Below, one piece after another: positions 1 to 9,158 of a stretch of DNA of 64,000 bases. Position 1 is the first letter of the stretch. Each line of letters starts with the position of its first letter. Below the pieces are notes generated by a model. That model did no database searches. It was not told where the DNA came from and saw only the letters and a list, made by a program, of their open reading frames with translations. Source of the stretch: an uncultured Winogradskyella sp. (GTDB lineage: Bacteria > Bacteroidota > Bacteroidia > Flavobacteriales > Flavobacteriaceae). The position numbers and the translations under genes were made by a program. Location of the stretch: NCBI RefSeq assembly GCF_947495255.1, contig NZ_CANLYI010000009.1:124001-188000 (forward strand), in the 5' to 3' direction.

Positions 1-1
1 A

Positions 2-700
2 AAGAATATACTTACACTTAGAGGTAGTTTTAGACCAGTGACTAAAGTAAACATGGATATGCTAGAGAAATCTCTAGAGATGTTTGTGAAAGAAAACAAG
101 GTTGAAAAAGAAAAGACGCAAGTAATTTTCGAAATTACTTTATCTAACTTAAGAGCTGAAGGAGAAATTGACGAGCAAGATTTTATGGATCGCGCAAAGC
201 TATTATGTTCTTTAGGCCAAACGGTATTGATTTCTAACTTCCAAGAGTATTATAAATTAGTTGAATATTTTTCACAATACTCGAGAGCAAGAATGGGATT
301 AGCAATGGGTGTAAATAACCTTGTTGATATTTTTGATGAAAAATATTACCGTCATTTAAGTGGTGGAATTTTAGAAGCCTTTGGTAAATTATTTTATAAA
401 GATTTACGTGTTTACTTATATCCAATGCAAAATGAAGATGGTAGCTTAACCACTAGCGAAAACCTAAAAGTGCATCCACGTATGAAAGAACTTTATAAAT
501 TCTTTAAATACAATGGAAAAGTAGTAGATATCGCAGATTACGATAGATCTAACTTAACTGTATTTTCAAGAACAGTACTAAAAATGATTTCTAAGAATGA
601 AAATGGCTGGGAAAAAATGTTACCAGAAGGTGTAGCTAAACTAATTAAGGAAAAGAGTTTATTTGGTTGCGAATCTGAAGAAGTAATGCATAAGAATTAA
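2..700 (+). CDS. C-terminal part of a conserved protein often mislabelled 'TonB-dependent receptor'
   Basis: The reading frame is open to the left window edge (codons from base 2), so only the C-terminal ~232 residues are present; the GTG at 38 is not the true start. The sequence has landmarks I recall from a soluble ~480-500 aa family: RGSFRP, then VIFEITLSNL, LGQTVLISN, GGILEAFGKLF and WEKMLP. That family is carried by many Bacteroidota and automatically named TonB-dependent receptor or nicotinate-nucleotide adenylyltransferase. Nothing here looks like a beta-barrel, plug or signal peptide, so neither name is supported and the function is unknown. A bidirectional terminator follows, shared with the convergent bcp. 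Confidence 0.6.
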   Translation, partial: KNILTLRGSFRPVTKVNMDMLEKSLEMFVKENKVEKEKTQVIFEITLSNLRAEGEIDEQDFMDRAKLLCSLGQTVLISNFQEYYKLVEYFSQYSRARMGLAMGVNNLVDIFDEKYYRHLSGGILEAFGKLFYKDLRVYLYPMQNEDGSLTTSENLKVHPRMKELYKFFKYNGKVVDIADYDRSNLTVFSRTVLKMISKNENGWEKMLPEGVAKLIKEKSLFGCESEEVMHKN

Positions 701-726
701 TTATCAAATTCATATTTAATAAAAAT

Positions 727-754
727 AAAAAAGCGACCAAATCGTCGCTTTTTT
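727..754. terminator. Bidirectional intrinsic terminator
   Basis: AAGCGAC (731-737) pairs with GTCGCTT (744-750) around a 6-nt loop. An A-run precedes the stem and a T-run follows it, so it can end both the gene on its left and the convergent bcp. Confidence 0.9.
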
Positions 755-779
755 ATTTAGGTAAAGATAAGTGATTATT

Positions 780-1235
780 TTACTCACCTAATATTTGTTC
801 AGCATGAGCCTTAGTCTTTACTTTAGAAATCACATCTGTTATTACGCCATCTTCATCAATTATAAAAGTCGTTCTATGGATCCCATCATATTCTTTCCCC
901 ATAAATTTCTTTGGTCCCCAAACTCCAAAAGCTTCAATTACAGCTTTATCTTCATCAGCTAATAATGGATACTGAAAACCATATTTTGTCTTAAAGTTTG
1001 TTTGTCGTTTAGCACTATCAGCACTCACACCAATAATTTCATAACCTAAAGCTTTAAAACGCTCGTAGTTATCATTTAAGTTACAAGCCTCAGCTGTACA
1101 ACCTGGTGTACTCGCTTTTGGATAAAAGAAAATTACCAATTTCTTTCCTTTATAATCTGATAATGCAACTTTATGCCCTTGTTCGTCTAATGCCGAAAAA
1201 TCTGGTGCCTTGTCTCCTACTTTTAAGTGTGTCAT
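780..1235 (-). CDS. bcp: Thioredoxin-dependent thiol peroxidase (BCP/PrxQ-type peroxiredoxin)
   Basis: A 151-aa cytoplasmic peroxiredoxin that reduces H2O2 and organic hydroperoxides with thioredoxin as electron donor. The active-site segment TPGCTAEACN gives the peroxidatic Cys46 and the resolving Cys51 five residues later, the arrangement of the BCP/PrxQ branch. FFYPK precedes it, and the conserved Arg lies in the GIHRTTFIID segment. Length is normal for the family. It is divergent from nth with only 43 bp between starts, which puts peroxide detoxification beside oxidative base repair. Confidence 0.95.
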   Translation of the reverse strand: MTHLKVGDKAPDFSALDEQGHKVALSDYKGKKLVIFFYPKASTPGCTAEACNLNDNYERFKALGYEIIGVSADSAKRQTNFKTKYGFQYPLLADEDKAVIEAFGVWGPKKFMGKEYDGIHRTTFIIDEDGVITDVISKVKTKAHAEQILGE

Positions 1236-1278
1236 ATTGTGTAAATTTGTATATAATGTCTAATCGTAAAAATACAAA

Positions 1279-1935
1279 ATGACAAAACAAGAAAAAGTTA
1301 ATTTCGTTATAAATACTTTATATAAATTATATCCTGAAATTCCGATTCCCTTAGATCATAAAGACCCTTATACTTTATTAATTGCCGTTTTAATGTCTGC
1401 ACAAAGCACAGATGTTCGCGTTAATAAAATAACACCTTTATTGTTTGAGCGTGCTGACAATCCTTACGATATGATAAAGCTCAGTGTTGAGGAAATTAGA
1501 GAAATTATAAAACCCGTTGGTTTATCTCCAATGAAAAGCAAAGGTATTCATGGTTTATCACATATTTTAATTGATAAGCATAATGGTGAAGTCCCACAAA
1601 CATATGAAGATTTAGAAGCACTGCCTGCTGTAGGACATAAAACAGCTGCAGTAGTATTATCGCAAGCTTTCGGAATTCCGGCATTTCCTGTAGACACACA
1701 TATTCATCGCTTAATGTATCGTTGGAATCTTACCAACGGTAAAAACGTAGTGCAAACAGAAAAAGACGCTAAACGCTTATTTCCTGAGGAACTTTGGAAT
1801 GATTTACACCTTCAAATAATTTGGTATGGAAGACAATATTCTCCAGCGCGTGGTTGGGATATGGATAAAGACATTATTACCAAAACAATCGGAAGAAAAT
1901 CAGTTTTAGATGATTATTACAATAAGAAAAAATAA
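1279..1935 (+). CDS. nth: Endonuclease III-type DNA glycosylase lacking the Fe-S cluster ligands
   Basis: A 218-aa HhH-GPD glycosylase/AP lyase for oxidised pyrimidines in base excision repair. The helix-hairpin-helix LPAVGHKTA contains the catalytic Lys121, and VDTH supplies the catalytic Asp139, matching K120 and D138 of E. coli Nth. Where E. coli Nth has the four-cysteine C-X6-C-X2-C-X5-C [4Fe-4S] motif, this protein has YGRQYSPARGWDMDKD and no cysteine at all. Catalysis should remain possible, but cluster-dependent functions should not. It starts 43 bp from the divergent bcp. Confidence 0.92.
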   Translation: MTKQEKVNFVINTLYKLYPEIPIPLDHKDPYTLLIAVLMSAQSTDVRVNKITPLLFERADNPYDMIKLSVEEIREIIKPVGLSPMKSKGIHGLSHILIDKHNGEVPQTYEDLEALPAVGHKTAAVVLSQAFGIPAFPVDTHIHRLMYRWNLTNGKNVVQTEKDAKRLFPEELWNDLHLQIIWYGRQYSPARGWDMDKDIITKTIGRKSVLDDYYNKKK

Positions 1936-2068
1936 ATAGTACCTAGTTGAGCATTGTCGAAATCTTTAAGAACAGGGACTTTATGACCCTTTTATATCGA
2001 TAAAGTTATAAGTTATTTTAAAGCTTGAATGGTACAATTGTTGTGATAATAGCAGAAACCGCCAACCT

Positions 2069-2587
2069 ATGAAAAAACTATTCATTTTATTATTAGCAAC
2101 TACAGTAACATCTTGTATTTCCTTAAGAAAAGCACCATCAAATTTTACACATAAAATTGAAGTTGCAAAAAAATTTAAACGTCAATTTCCAAGAGAGTTA
2201 GCTTATATCTTTGAGGACCCAAAAGATGCTAATCAATTTTATAATTATATAAACATTAAATATCAACTCAATGATATTGATGTTGGTTCTAATGTACCTG
2301 TTGTAATTGATAATAAAACGTATTTTATTACATATCATGAAGCAGAAATACCAGATAAAAAACTAAATCTCTTAGGTATTGCTGTAGATGCAACGCTTAT
2401 AGTAAACAAAATAGATCCAATTTTTGACCAAGGCTACGTTAAACGTGTTGGACATTGGTTTTTAGCATTAACAGTTTATGATGAAGACAATAATAATTGT
2501 CTAAAATCAAAACATCCTGATCGGAAAATAGTATTAGATTATTTGAACCTGCTACAAAATGAATATATAAATAGTCCATCTATATAG
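2069..2587 (+). CDS. Hypothetical lipoprotein
   Basis: A 172-aa protein whose first residues, MKKLFILLLATTVTSC, form a lipoprotein signal peptide with the lipobox cysteine at position 16; after cleavage it should be lipid-anchored. The mature part is mixed alpha/beta, charged, and contains no motif I recognise; the central DNKTYFITYHEAEIPDKK looks like part of a beta-sheet. A strong terminator follows 5 bp after the stop, so it appears monocistronic. Function unknown. Confidence 0.75.
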   Translation: MKKLFILLLATTVTSCISLRKAPSNFTHKIEVAKKFKRQFPRELAYIFEDPKDANQFYNYINIKYQLNDIDVGSNVPVVIDNKTYFITYHEAEIPDKKLNLLGIAVDATLIVNKIDPIFDQGYVKRVGHWFLALTVYDEDNNNCLKSKHPDRKIVLDYLNLLQNEYINSPSI

Positions 2588-2591
2588 TTTC

Positions 2592-2627
2592 AAAAAAAAT
2601 CCTGATGTAAAAACATCAGGATTTTTT
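2592..2627. terminator. Bidirectional intrinsic terminator
   Basis: A 15-bp A/T-flanked stem with core ATCCTGATGT/ACATCAGGAT and a short A-rich loop. The A-run and T-run on either side let it serve the lipoprotein gene and the convergent 47-aa gene. Confidence 0.9.
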
Positions 2628-2634
2628 AAACAAC

Positions 2635-2778
2635 TTAATTTAGAAGTGCTTCAAACTTCAATTTATTATAATTTATAACACTTAAAGCCTTAGAGTAATT
2701 CAAAAGATAACTTATCGTTTCATCTTTTGGATTTAGGTTAATATTTTTTGGGGAAGCATTAGAGTAAATTTTTGCCAT
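2635..2778 (-). CDS. Small conserved-looking protein (47 aa) downstream of the sigma factor
   Basis: An open frame read from ATG at 2778 to TAA at 2635, too short for usual ORF thresholds. It begins MAKIYSNASPKNINLNPKDE and ends KLKFEALLN, with no signal peptide or membrane segment. The start is preceded by the A/T-rich stretch typical of flavobacterial translation starts. It lies 57 bp after the sigma-factor stop on the same strand and ends 7 bp before a bidirectional terminator, so it is probably the last cistron of the sigma-factor transcript. Function unknown. Confidence 0.6.
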   Translation of the reverse strand: MAKIYSNASPKNINLNPKDETISYLLNYSKALSVINYNKLKFEALLN

Positions 2779-2835
2779 TTTTATAATTTATCAGTTTATA
2801 TATAGCAAAAACGCATCTCAGCATACTTTATTGTA

Positions 2836-3420
2836 TCAATTTGTTAAAATAATATTATTTTGCTCAATTACTTTACGCATATTAATAAGCGCATAACGCA
2901 TTCTACCTAGTGCTGTATTGATACTTACTCCTGTTCTTTCCGAAATCTCCTTGAAACTCATATCTTGATACATACGCATCAACAATACTTGTTTTTGATC
3001 TTCTGGTAATTCTTCAATAATACGTCGTACATCAGATTCTACCTGATTCTTTATAATCGTTTTCTCTGCATTTAAGCTAGAATCACTTAAGACTGAAAAA
3101 ATACTAAACTCACCTGTATTATCAAATTTTGGCATACGTTTGTTCTTTCTAAAATGGTCAATTACCAAATTATGAGCAATACGCATAACCCAAGGTAAAA
3201 ATTTACCTTCTTCATTATACTTGCCTCGTTTTAAGGTTCTAATAACTTTGATAAAAGTATCCTGAAATACATCTTCAGTGACATCTCTATCATAGACTTT
3301 AGAATAAATAAAACTGTAAATTTTCTGCTTATGCCTCTCTATTAATATTGAAAGTGCATTCTCGTTACCGTTAATGTAGTTGCTAACCAACTCTGCGTCT
3401 TGGATAAGTTCTTTTTTCAT
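2836..3420 (-). CDS. RNA polymerase sigma-70 family factor (ECF/RpoE-like)
   Basis: A 194-aa sigma factor. I place the start at the ATG of MKKELIQDAELVSNYI; the frame extends seven codons upstream (to 3441), but that extension is not typical. Region 2 includes DVFQDTFIKV and GKFLPWVMRIAHNLVIDHFR; region 4 includes ELPEDQKQVLLMRMYQDMSF followed by the HTH ISERTGVSINTALGRMRYAL. There is no adjacent anti-sigma gene with a zinc-binding motif, so activity is probably controlled otherwise. It is divergent from uvrA, with the 47-aa gene downstream. Confidence 0.9.
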   Translation of the reverse strand: MKKELIQDAELVSNYINGNENALSILIERHKQKIYSFIYSKVYDRDVTEDVFQDTFIKVIRTLKRGKYNEEGKFLPWVMRIAHNLVIDHFRKNKRMPKFDNTGEFSIFSVLSDSSLNAEKTIIKNQVESDVRRIIEELPEDQKQVLLMRMYQDMSFKEISERTGVSINTALGRMRYALINMRKVIEQNNIILTN

Positions 3421-3626
3421 AATAATTACTTTAAAGCTCAATAGTGACCTATTAAGTTTGGGGTTAAAAGCTGTTTTTTTTTAAAGTAATATTATGCTAT
3501 ACGCAGATGTTTTTAAATGGATATGCTTCAAATATAACAACAATCATTCCGAAAAAACAAACAATAACCTTAAAATTTAACATTTTGTCGGATAAAGTGT
3601 TCCTTTAATAGATGAAATAGTTATAG

Positions 3627-3634
3627 TATCTTTG
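3627..3634 (+). promoter_or_regulatory. Bacteroidota -7 box for uvrA
   Basis: TATCTTTG matches TAnnTTTG exactly, 25 bp before the uvrA start. No convincing TTG -33 element lies at 17-23 bp spacing, so the call rests on the -7 box and position. Confidence 0.55.
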
Positions 3635-3659
3635 CAAACTTAGATACCGAAGAGAACCT

Positions 3660-6449
3660 ATGAATACTACTGTTTTAGACGTTAGCCCAAAGGAAAACAT
3701 CATTATAAAAGGAGCAAAATTGCACAACCTAAAAAATATTGATGTTGTTATCCCTAGAAATAAACTTGTGGTTATCACAGGTTTATCAGGCTCAGGAAAG
3801 TCTAGTTTAGCTTTTGATACGCTCTATGCAGAAGGTCAAAGACGTTATGTAGAAAGTTTAAGTAGTTATGCGCGCCAATTTTTAGGACGACTAAATAAAC
3901 CTAAAGTAGATTACATTAAAGGTATTGCTCCTGCTATTGCTATTGAGCAAAAGGTAAACTCTACAAATCCGCGTTCTACAGTTGGTACAACAACAGAAAT
4001 TTACGATTATTTAAAATTATTATTTGCAAGAATTGGTAGAACCTATTCGCCTATTTCTGGTAAAGAAGTTAAAAAGCATACCGTTTCTGATGTTATTAAT
4101 TTTATTTCAGAATTTGAAGAAGGCTCTAAATTGTTACTCTTGGCTCCTATTATATTGGAAGAAGGACGAACTATTGAAAATAAACTACAAACACTTCAAC
4201 AACAAGGTTACGCACGTATTAAAGTAAAAGATGATGTTGTTAGAATTGATGAAGCTCTAAAATCGAAAATTAAATCTGATAAAGATTTATTTCTAGTTGT
4301 AGATAGAATTGTTTTTAAAAATGATGAAGATTTCCTTAATCGTTTAGCAGATGCTGTTGGCACGGCTTTTTATGAAGGTGTTGGCACTTGTATTATAGAA
4401 TCACTATCAGATAAAAAACAAACACTATTTAATAATAAGTTTGAATTAGACGGCATGTCTTTTCTAGAACCTAATGCACATTTATTCAGTTTTAATAATC
4501 CTTATGGAGCATGCCCAAAATGTGAAGGTTATGGCGATGTTATTGGTATTGATGATGATTTAGTAATTCCGAATACAGCATTATCCGTTTACGAAAATGC
4601 AATTTTTCCTTGGAGAGGTGACACCATGAGTTGGTATAAAGACCAATTGGTTAACAACTCTCATCATTTCGATTTCCCTATTCATAAACCCTACTTTCAA
4701 TTAAGTGATGAAAACAAAGCGCTCATTTGGAAAGGCAATAAATACTTCGAAGGTTTAGATGCGTTCTTTGCTGAGCTAGAATCTAAAGCCTATAAAATTC
4801 AGAATCGTGTAATGTTATCACGTTATCGTGGTAAAACAAAATGTAGCGTTTGTAAAGGTAAACGCTTACGTGAAGAAGCTGGTTATGTAAAAATTAATGA
4901 AGCTACCATTACAGATTTAGTAGATTTACCAATAGATGAATTAACTGTTTTCTTTAATAATTTAACGTTAAACGAAAGTGATTCTAAAATCGCAAAACGT
5001 CTGTTAACTGAAATTAATACGCGTCTTGCATTTTTATCTAATGTAGGTTTAAGTTATTTAACCTTAAACCGAAAATCTAATACCTTATCTGGTGGAGAAA
5101 GCCAACGTATTAACTTAGCAACATCTTTAGGCAGTAGCCTTGTTGGTTCTATGTATATTTTAGATGAACCTAGTATTGGCTTGCATCCTAAAGACACAGA
5201 ACGTCTAATTGAAGTTTTAAAAAATTTACGAGACTTAGGCAACACGGTTATTGTTGTTGAGCACGATGAAGATATAATGAAAGCAGCCGATTCTATTATA
5301 GATATTGGTCCAGAGGCTGGTACTTTTGGCGGTGAAGTTATGGCTGTTGGCAATTTTAAAGACATTCTTGCTACAGATACCTTAACGGCTAAATATCTAA
5401 ATGGTCAATTAGAAATTGAAGTGCCTAAAAAACGAAGAACTTCAAAGTATAGCGTTGAGATTGTTGGTGCTAGAGAAAATAACTTACAAAATATAGATGT
5501 TACCTTTCCGCTTGAAATGTTAACGGTTATTACTGGTGTTTCCGGAAGTGGAAAAAGTACCTTGGTAAAGAAGATTCTTTTTCCTGCTATACAAAAGAAA
5601 CTTACTGGATTTAGTGATAAAATTGGCCAGGTTTCAGAAATAAAAGGAGATCATAGTAATATTAAGCATGTAGAATTTGTTGACCAAAACCCAATTGGTC
5701 GTTCGTCTCGTTCTAATCCTGTAACTTATATTAAAGCTTATGATGATATACGTGCTTTATTTGCGTCTCAGAAATTAAGTAAAATTAGAAATTACGCAGC
5801 CAAGCATTTTAGTTTTAATGTGGATGGTGGACGTTGCGAAACCTGCAAAGGCGAAGGCGAAGTTACTATTGAAATGCAGTTTATGGCAGATGTGCATTTA
5901 ACTTGTGACACTTGTGGCGGAAAACGATTTAAAAAAGAAGTACTAGAAGTTAAGTTTGAAGGCAAATCTATAGATGACATTTTAAACCTTACTATAGATG
6001 ATGCCATTGATTTTTTTACAACTCATAAGGAAACTAAAATTCAAGGAAAATTACAACCACTTCAAGATGTTGGATTGGGATATGTTACCTTAGGGCAATC
6101 CTCTTCTACCCTTTCTGGTGGTGAAGCACAACGAATTAAACTAGCTACGTTTTTAGGCAAAGGCAGTAAAAGTGATAATGCACTTTTTATTTTCGACGAA
6201 CCTACAACAGGACTTCACTTTCATGATATTAAAAAGTTATTAAAATCATTTCAGGCATTAATTAGCAAAGGACATTCAATTATAGTCATTGAGCATAATA
6301 TCGATTTAATTAAATGTGCAGATTATATTATTGATTTAGGTCCAGAAGGTGGAAAACATGGAGGACAATTAGTTGCTTCTGGTACACCCGAAGAAATCGC
6401 GAAGGACAAGAAATCAGTTACAGGAAAATATCTTCTAGAAAAATTATAA
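3660..6449 (+). CDS. uvrA: Excinuclease ABC subunit UvrA
   Basis: A 929-aa damage-recognition ATPase of nucleotide excision repair that loads UvrB at bulky lesions. It has two ABC modules: Walker A at residues 41-49 (GLSGSGKSS) and near 626 (GVSGSGKST), and signatures [12 protein letters not shown] and [12 protein letters not shown]. The zinc modules are visible: CPKCEGYG and CSVCKGKR in the N-half, and CETC (726-729) with CDTC (749-752) in the C-half. Length is normal. The stop TAA directly abuts the ATG of a decayed gene. Confidence 0.97.
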   Translation: MNTTVLDVSPKENIIIKGAKLHNLKNIDVVIPRNKLVVITGLSGSGKSSLAFDTLYAEGQRRYVESLSSYARQFLGRLNKPKVDYIKGIAPAIAIEQKVNSTNPRSTVGTTTEIYDYLKLLFARIGRTYSPISGKEVKKHTVSDVINFISEFEEGSKLLLLAPIILEEGRTIENKLQTLQQQGYARIKVKDDVVRIDEALKSKIKSDKDLFLVVDRIVFKNDEDFLNRLADAVGTAFYEGVGTCIIESLSDKKQTLFNNKFELDGMSFLEPNAHLFSFNNPYGACPKCEGYGDVIGIDDDLVIPNTALSVYENAIFPWRGDTMSWYKDQLVNNSHHFDFPIHKPYFQLSDENKALIWKGNKYFEGLDAFFAELESKAYKIQNRVMLSRYRGKTKCSVCKGKRLREEAGYVKINEATITDLVDLPIDELTVFFNNLTLNESDSKIAKRLLTEINTRLAFLSNVGLSYLTLNRKSNTLSGGESQRINLATSLGSSLVGSMYILDEPSIGLHPKDTERLIEVLKNLRDLGNTVIVVEHDEDIMKAADSIIDIGPEAGTFGGEVMAVGNFKDILATDTLTAKYLNGQLEIEVPKKRRTSKYSVEIVGARENNLQNIDVTFPLEMLTVITGVSGSGKSTLVKKILFPAIQKKLTGFSDKIGQVSEIKGDHSNIKHVEFVDQNPIGRSSRSNPVTYIKAYDDIRALFASQKLSKIRNYAAKHFSFNVDGGRCETCKGEGEVTIEMQFMADVHLTCDTCGGKRFKKEVLEVKFEGKSIDDILNLTIDDAIDFFTTHKETKIQGKLQPLQDVGLGYVTLGQSSSTLSGGEAQRIKLATFLGKGSKSDNALFIFDEPTTGLHFHDIKKLLKSFQALISKGHSIIVIEHNIDLIKCADYIIDLGPEGGKHGGQLVASGTPEEIAKDKKSVTGKYLLEKL

Positions 6450-6942
6450 ATGAAGCCAATAGAAGTAAATTCTGAATTAAATGAACTAAAAAAAACGTTA
6501 ACACTTCTCCTGTAAAAGGTGGAGGTGCTAGTTTTAAAACTAATGTACTAATTGAAGAGTCTAGCTCTAAGCTATATTATAAACCTTCAATTGGTGTTGG
6601 TCTTTTTAGCTTATATTCTTAGCTGTAGGTTTAGGCGTTTTCTTTTCAGGAATTAATCCATTATTTAAAAACGGTTTTAATTTTGCCGAAGTAGAATGGT
6701 TTTTATTAATCTTTGGTTTAATTTTTTCTATTGCTGGTGGTTCAATGTTTTATATTTTTTATATGCCTCGTGTATTTGATAAGCAATTAGGAGTTTATTA
6801 TAAAGCCTATAAAACCGACATTCACAAAATTAAAAAAGACACTTCAAAAAAATATATTCCTTTAAAATCTATAATTGTTGATGCCGAAATTTTAAGCGCA
6901 TTTTTAAATGTCCCAATTTGGCATGCTGGTTCTATTAATTAA
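6450..6942 (+). pseudogene. Decayed two-TM membrane protein gene (two frameshifts)
   Basis: An ATG directly after the uvrA stop opens a frame (MKPIEVNSELNELKK) that fails at 6513. The reading continues in a second frame from about 6500 (SPVKGGGASFKTNVLIEE) to a stop near 6621, then in a third frame to 6942. Both breaks are explained by one missing A: in the A-run at 6487-6494 (8 instead of 9) and at TTATATTC near 6611. Restored, it is ~164 aa with two membrane segments (GVGLFSLIFLAVGLGVFF and WFLLIFGLIFSIAGGSMF). The tail ILSAFLNVPIW follows the previous block abruptly, hinting at an internal deletion. Two sequencing errors cannot be excluded. Confidence 0.75.
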
Positions 6943-8021
6943 TAGAACATAAAAGCGAATAACCCAATTATAAAAACTGCAGTTGGTATTACTATAATCA
7001 TAAAAGTAAAAGTGGCAACACTAACTTTAAAAAAAGTTAAAAACCAACCTTGTCCATAGAATTTTTTCAATGCTATTAGCAGATAAACAAAAGTAGATAA
7101 AGCTATAAGCCAATCGATCCAATCAGGAATATCCCAAAATAAATTTACACCAAAGATGATACTGAACACCGTAAATAAATACGAGAAGTAATAAAAACTG
7201 AATACTAAATGATGTGCATAACGTCCTTTTCTAAAATATAACAACTTAATAATAAGTGCAAAAATTGGGAGCAAGAAGAATAATGCTATTGGTATCGTAT
7301 CATAAAATGTTTTTAAAACATTTCCTCCATCACGCGCTTTATAAAACTTGAGAATCTGAGTATATAATTTTCGCATAAACCAACCATCTTCTTCTTCTAA
7401 GCCCATTGATTCGTAAATCTCTTTATCAGAAGCATTTATACTGATTAAAGAGTCCATTTTTGCTTCATTAAAACCAAAAGATATATCATTCTTTTTAGGT
7501 AAGTCATCTAATTTAATAATAGAATCAATTTCATTATCACTCATTCCTGTAATAAATTTATTACTCCTAAGTGCGCCTTCAATTTCTTTTCTAGCTATAG
7601 AATCCTTAACATATTTTATGGAATCTCTTTTTCTAATTTGAACAGAATCCAAAACAACTGTACCATCTTTATCAAAAATTTCTTGAAAATTATCGTTTAA
7701 GCTATCAACTTGATCCCTTACATTGAATGAAAATATAAAAAAGAATACAACCGAGATAAACAAATACATCTGCGCAGGATGCAGATATAATAAGCGTTTT
7801 CCTTTAATAAATTCTTTGGCCAAATAACCAGGTTTAAACAATAATGGAATGAAGCTTTTAAAGAATCTTGCATCAAAAGAAAAGTAGTTACTGATGGTAT
7901 TATAGAATAGAACACCAATAGTTAATTCGTCGTTAGTTTTCTGACCACAATGTGGACAAAACTGAAAACCTTCATCATAAGGTTGTTCACAATTTTTACA
8001 ATTCGTTTGGTTGGTTTTCAT
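6939..8021 (-). CDS. DUF3667-type membrane protein with N-terminal zinc ribbon
   Basis: A 360-aa protein starting with a two-CxxC zinc ribbon (CKNC at 8-11, CPHC at 22-25), then the DUF3667 core with SFDARFFKSFIPLLFKPGYL and YLHPAQMYLFISVVFFF. A hydrophilic, acidic insert of about 110 residues follows, then three to four C-terminal membrane helices. Family members are inner-membrane proteins of unknown function, common in Bacteroidota. It converges with the decayed gene at 6942, overlapping by 4 bp. Confidence 0.85.
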   Translation of the reverse strand: MKTNQTNCKNCEQPYDEGFQFCPHCGQKTNDELTIGVLFYNTISNYFSFDARFFKSFIPLLFKPGYLAKEFIKGKRLLYLHPAQMYLFISVVFFFIFSFNVRDQVDSLNDNFQEIFDKDGTVVLDSVQIRKRDSIKYVKDSIARKEIEGALRSNKFITGMSDNEIDSIIKLDDLPKKNDISFGFNEAKMDSLISINASDKEIYESMGLEEEDGWFMRKLYTQILKFYKARDGGNVLKTFYDTIPIALFFLLPIFALIIKLLYFRKGRYAHHLVFSFYYFSYLFTVFSIIFGVNLFWDIPDWIDWLIALSTFVYLLIALKKFYGQGWFLTFFKVSVATFTFMIIVIPTAVFIIGLFAFMFY

Positions 8022-8159
8022 TTTGATTGGTTAATCAGATTTAAAAGTAACAAAAATTATACTATCAATGACTACATGTTAGAATAATGAAAACTAATAA
8101 TGGTTATATCCTTACCTCACAACACCCTAAGCAACTAACTACAAGGACTTTGCGTTTTT

Positions 8160-8173
8160 TGGCACGCTAATTG
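8160..8173 (+). promoter_or_regulatory. Sigma-54 (RpoN) type -24/-12 promoter, copy 1
   Basis: TGGCACG (8160-8166), four spacer bases, then TTG (8171-8173), matching the TGGCACG-N4-TTGC consensus. It is preceded by a T-run and predicts a start near 8184 and a ~66-nt leader for the gene at 8251. The downstream paralogue has the same element at the equivalent place. Confidence 0.7.
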
Positions 8174-8250
8174 AAAATATCAAACCAAGTAAGAAAGCCA
8201 AGAAGTCCTAAACAAGTTAGTGACAAGGCGAATCTAAAAACCTATAAATT

Positions 8251-8910
8251 ATGAAAAGACAAGTACTTTTTATGGCAATGGTGTTAATAGGATTAACATC
8301 TGCTAAAGCAACAACAGCAGGAGATGCTGTTTTAAATGGGGAAGGTTTAAACAAATCTCGTAATCATTACGCACAACCAATTTTGTTTGTAGAACGTGGT
8401 GTAGAATTTTTAATCTTTGCCGATGGTAGTTTCGATTTTAATACCGATACTTCCATCTCACAACCAAATGATGACAACTATTATTACAGACGTACTAGCA
8501 CAAAAAAAAGACGCAGTACTAACAGAACTTATGGTGCACCAAGTATAAATAATAATGTTAGAAATCGAGGTGTTTTGGTAACGCACGATAGAGAAGGACG
8601 TGTTAGAAGAATTGGAAATGTATTTATCAACTATGATAGACAAGGACGACTAAAGCGTGTTGGTTCTGTATATATGACTTACAGAAATGGACAATTAAGG
8701 CAAGTTGGTGGTTTACGTATTTTAACTAATAGACATGGAGATGTTATTGGAACAAGAGGTATTGTAAATAGAAATAATCCTGATAGCGGAAATTATGGAA
8801 CATCTGATTGGTCTGAAGATCATAATGATGACTCATCTCAGCAAGATGATGATTATTACTATTACAGAAAAGATGGAAAAACACTAAAAAAGAAGAAACT
8901 AAAAGCTTAA
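8251..8910 (+). CDS. Secreted protein of unknown function, paralogue of the next gene
   Basis: A 219-aa protein with a Sec signal peptide (MKRQVLFMAMVLIGLTSAKA). The mature part contains VEFLIFADGSFDFNTD, which resembles IEFSVFADGQFDFYLP in the next gene. It also carries short repeated units of the form G-x-V-x-x-x-Y-x-x-x-G-R/Q-L/V-x-R/Q-V-G (residues ~115-170), reminiscent of RHS/YD-like strands but much shorter. The C-terminus is Asp/Tyr-rich, then Lys-rich (DGKTLKKKKLKA). It has its own sigma-54-type promoter and terminator. Function unknown. Confidence 0.7.
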   Translation: MKRQVLFMAMVLIGLTSAKATTAGDAVLNGEGLNKSRNHYAQPILFVERGVEFLIFADGSFDFNTDTSISQPNDDNYYYRRTSTKKRRSTNRTYGAPSINNNVRNRGVLVTHDREGRVRRIGNVFINYDRQGRLKRVGSVYMTYRNGQLRQVGGLRILTNRHGDVIGTRGIVNRNNPDSGNYGTSDWSEDHNDDSSQQDDDYYYYRKDGKTLKKKKLKA

Positions 8911-8942
8911 TCTATTAATAGCTATTCTATAGATTAAAACTA

Positions 8943-8981
8943 AAACCCTGAAATGTTTGAAAAAACACTCAGGGTTTTTAA
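8943..8981 (+). terminator. Intrinsic terminator
   Basis: AAACCCTGA (8943-8951) pairs with TCAGGGTTT (8969-8977), with an inner TGTTT/AAACA extension, and runs into Ts. It sits 32 bp after the stop of the secreted-protein gene. Confidence 0.9.
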
Positions 8982-9106
8982 TTGCAATAATATTAACGTA
9001 AACTATTTCACAATATTCTAACTTTTCAACATTTCAACCTTTCCTAATTATAGTCCTTCATCTTTTAAACTTTTTCAATGCACTAAAAAACAGCTGATTA
9101 AAAACT

Positions 9107-9120
9107 TGGCACGCTGTTTG
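9107..9120 (+). promoter_or_regulatory. Sigma-54 (RpoN) type -24/-12 promoter, copy 2
   Basis: TGGCACG (9107-9113), four bases, TTG (9118-9120). The octamer TTGGCACG plus CT is identical to copy 1. The predicted start is near 9131, giving a ~28-nt leader before the gene at 9159. Confidence 0.72.
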
Positions 9121-9158
9121 TTTTATACTAAACGAGTTTAATTTAAAACCCAATTATT

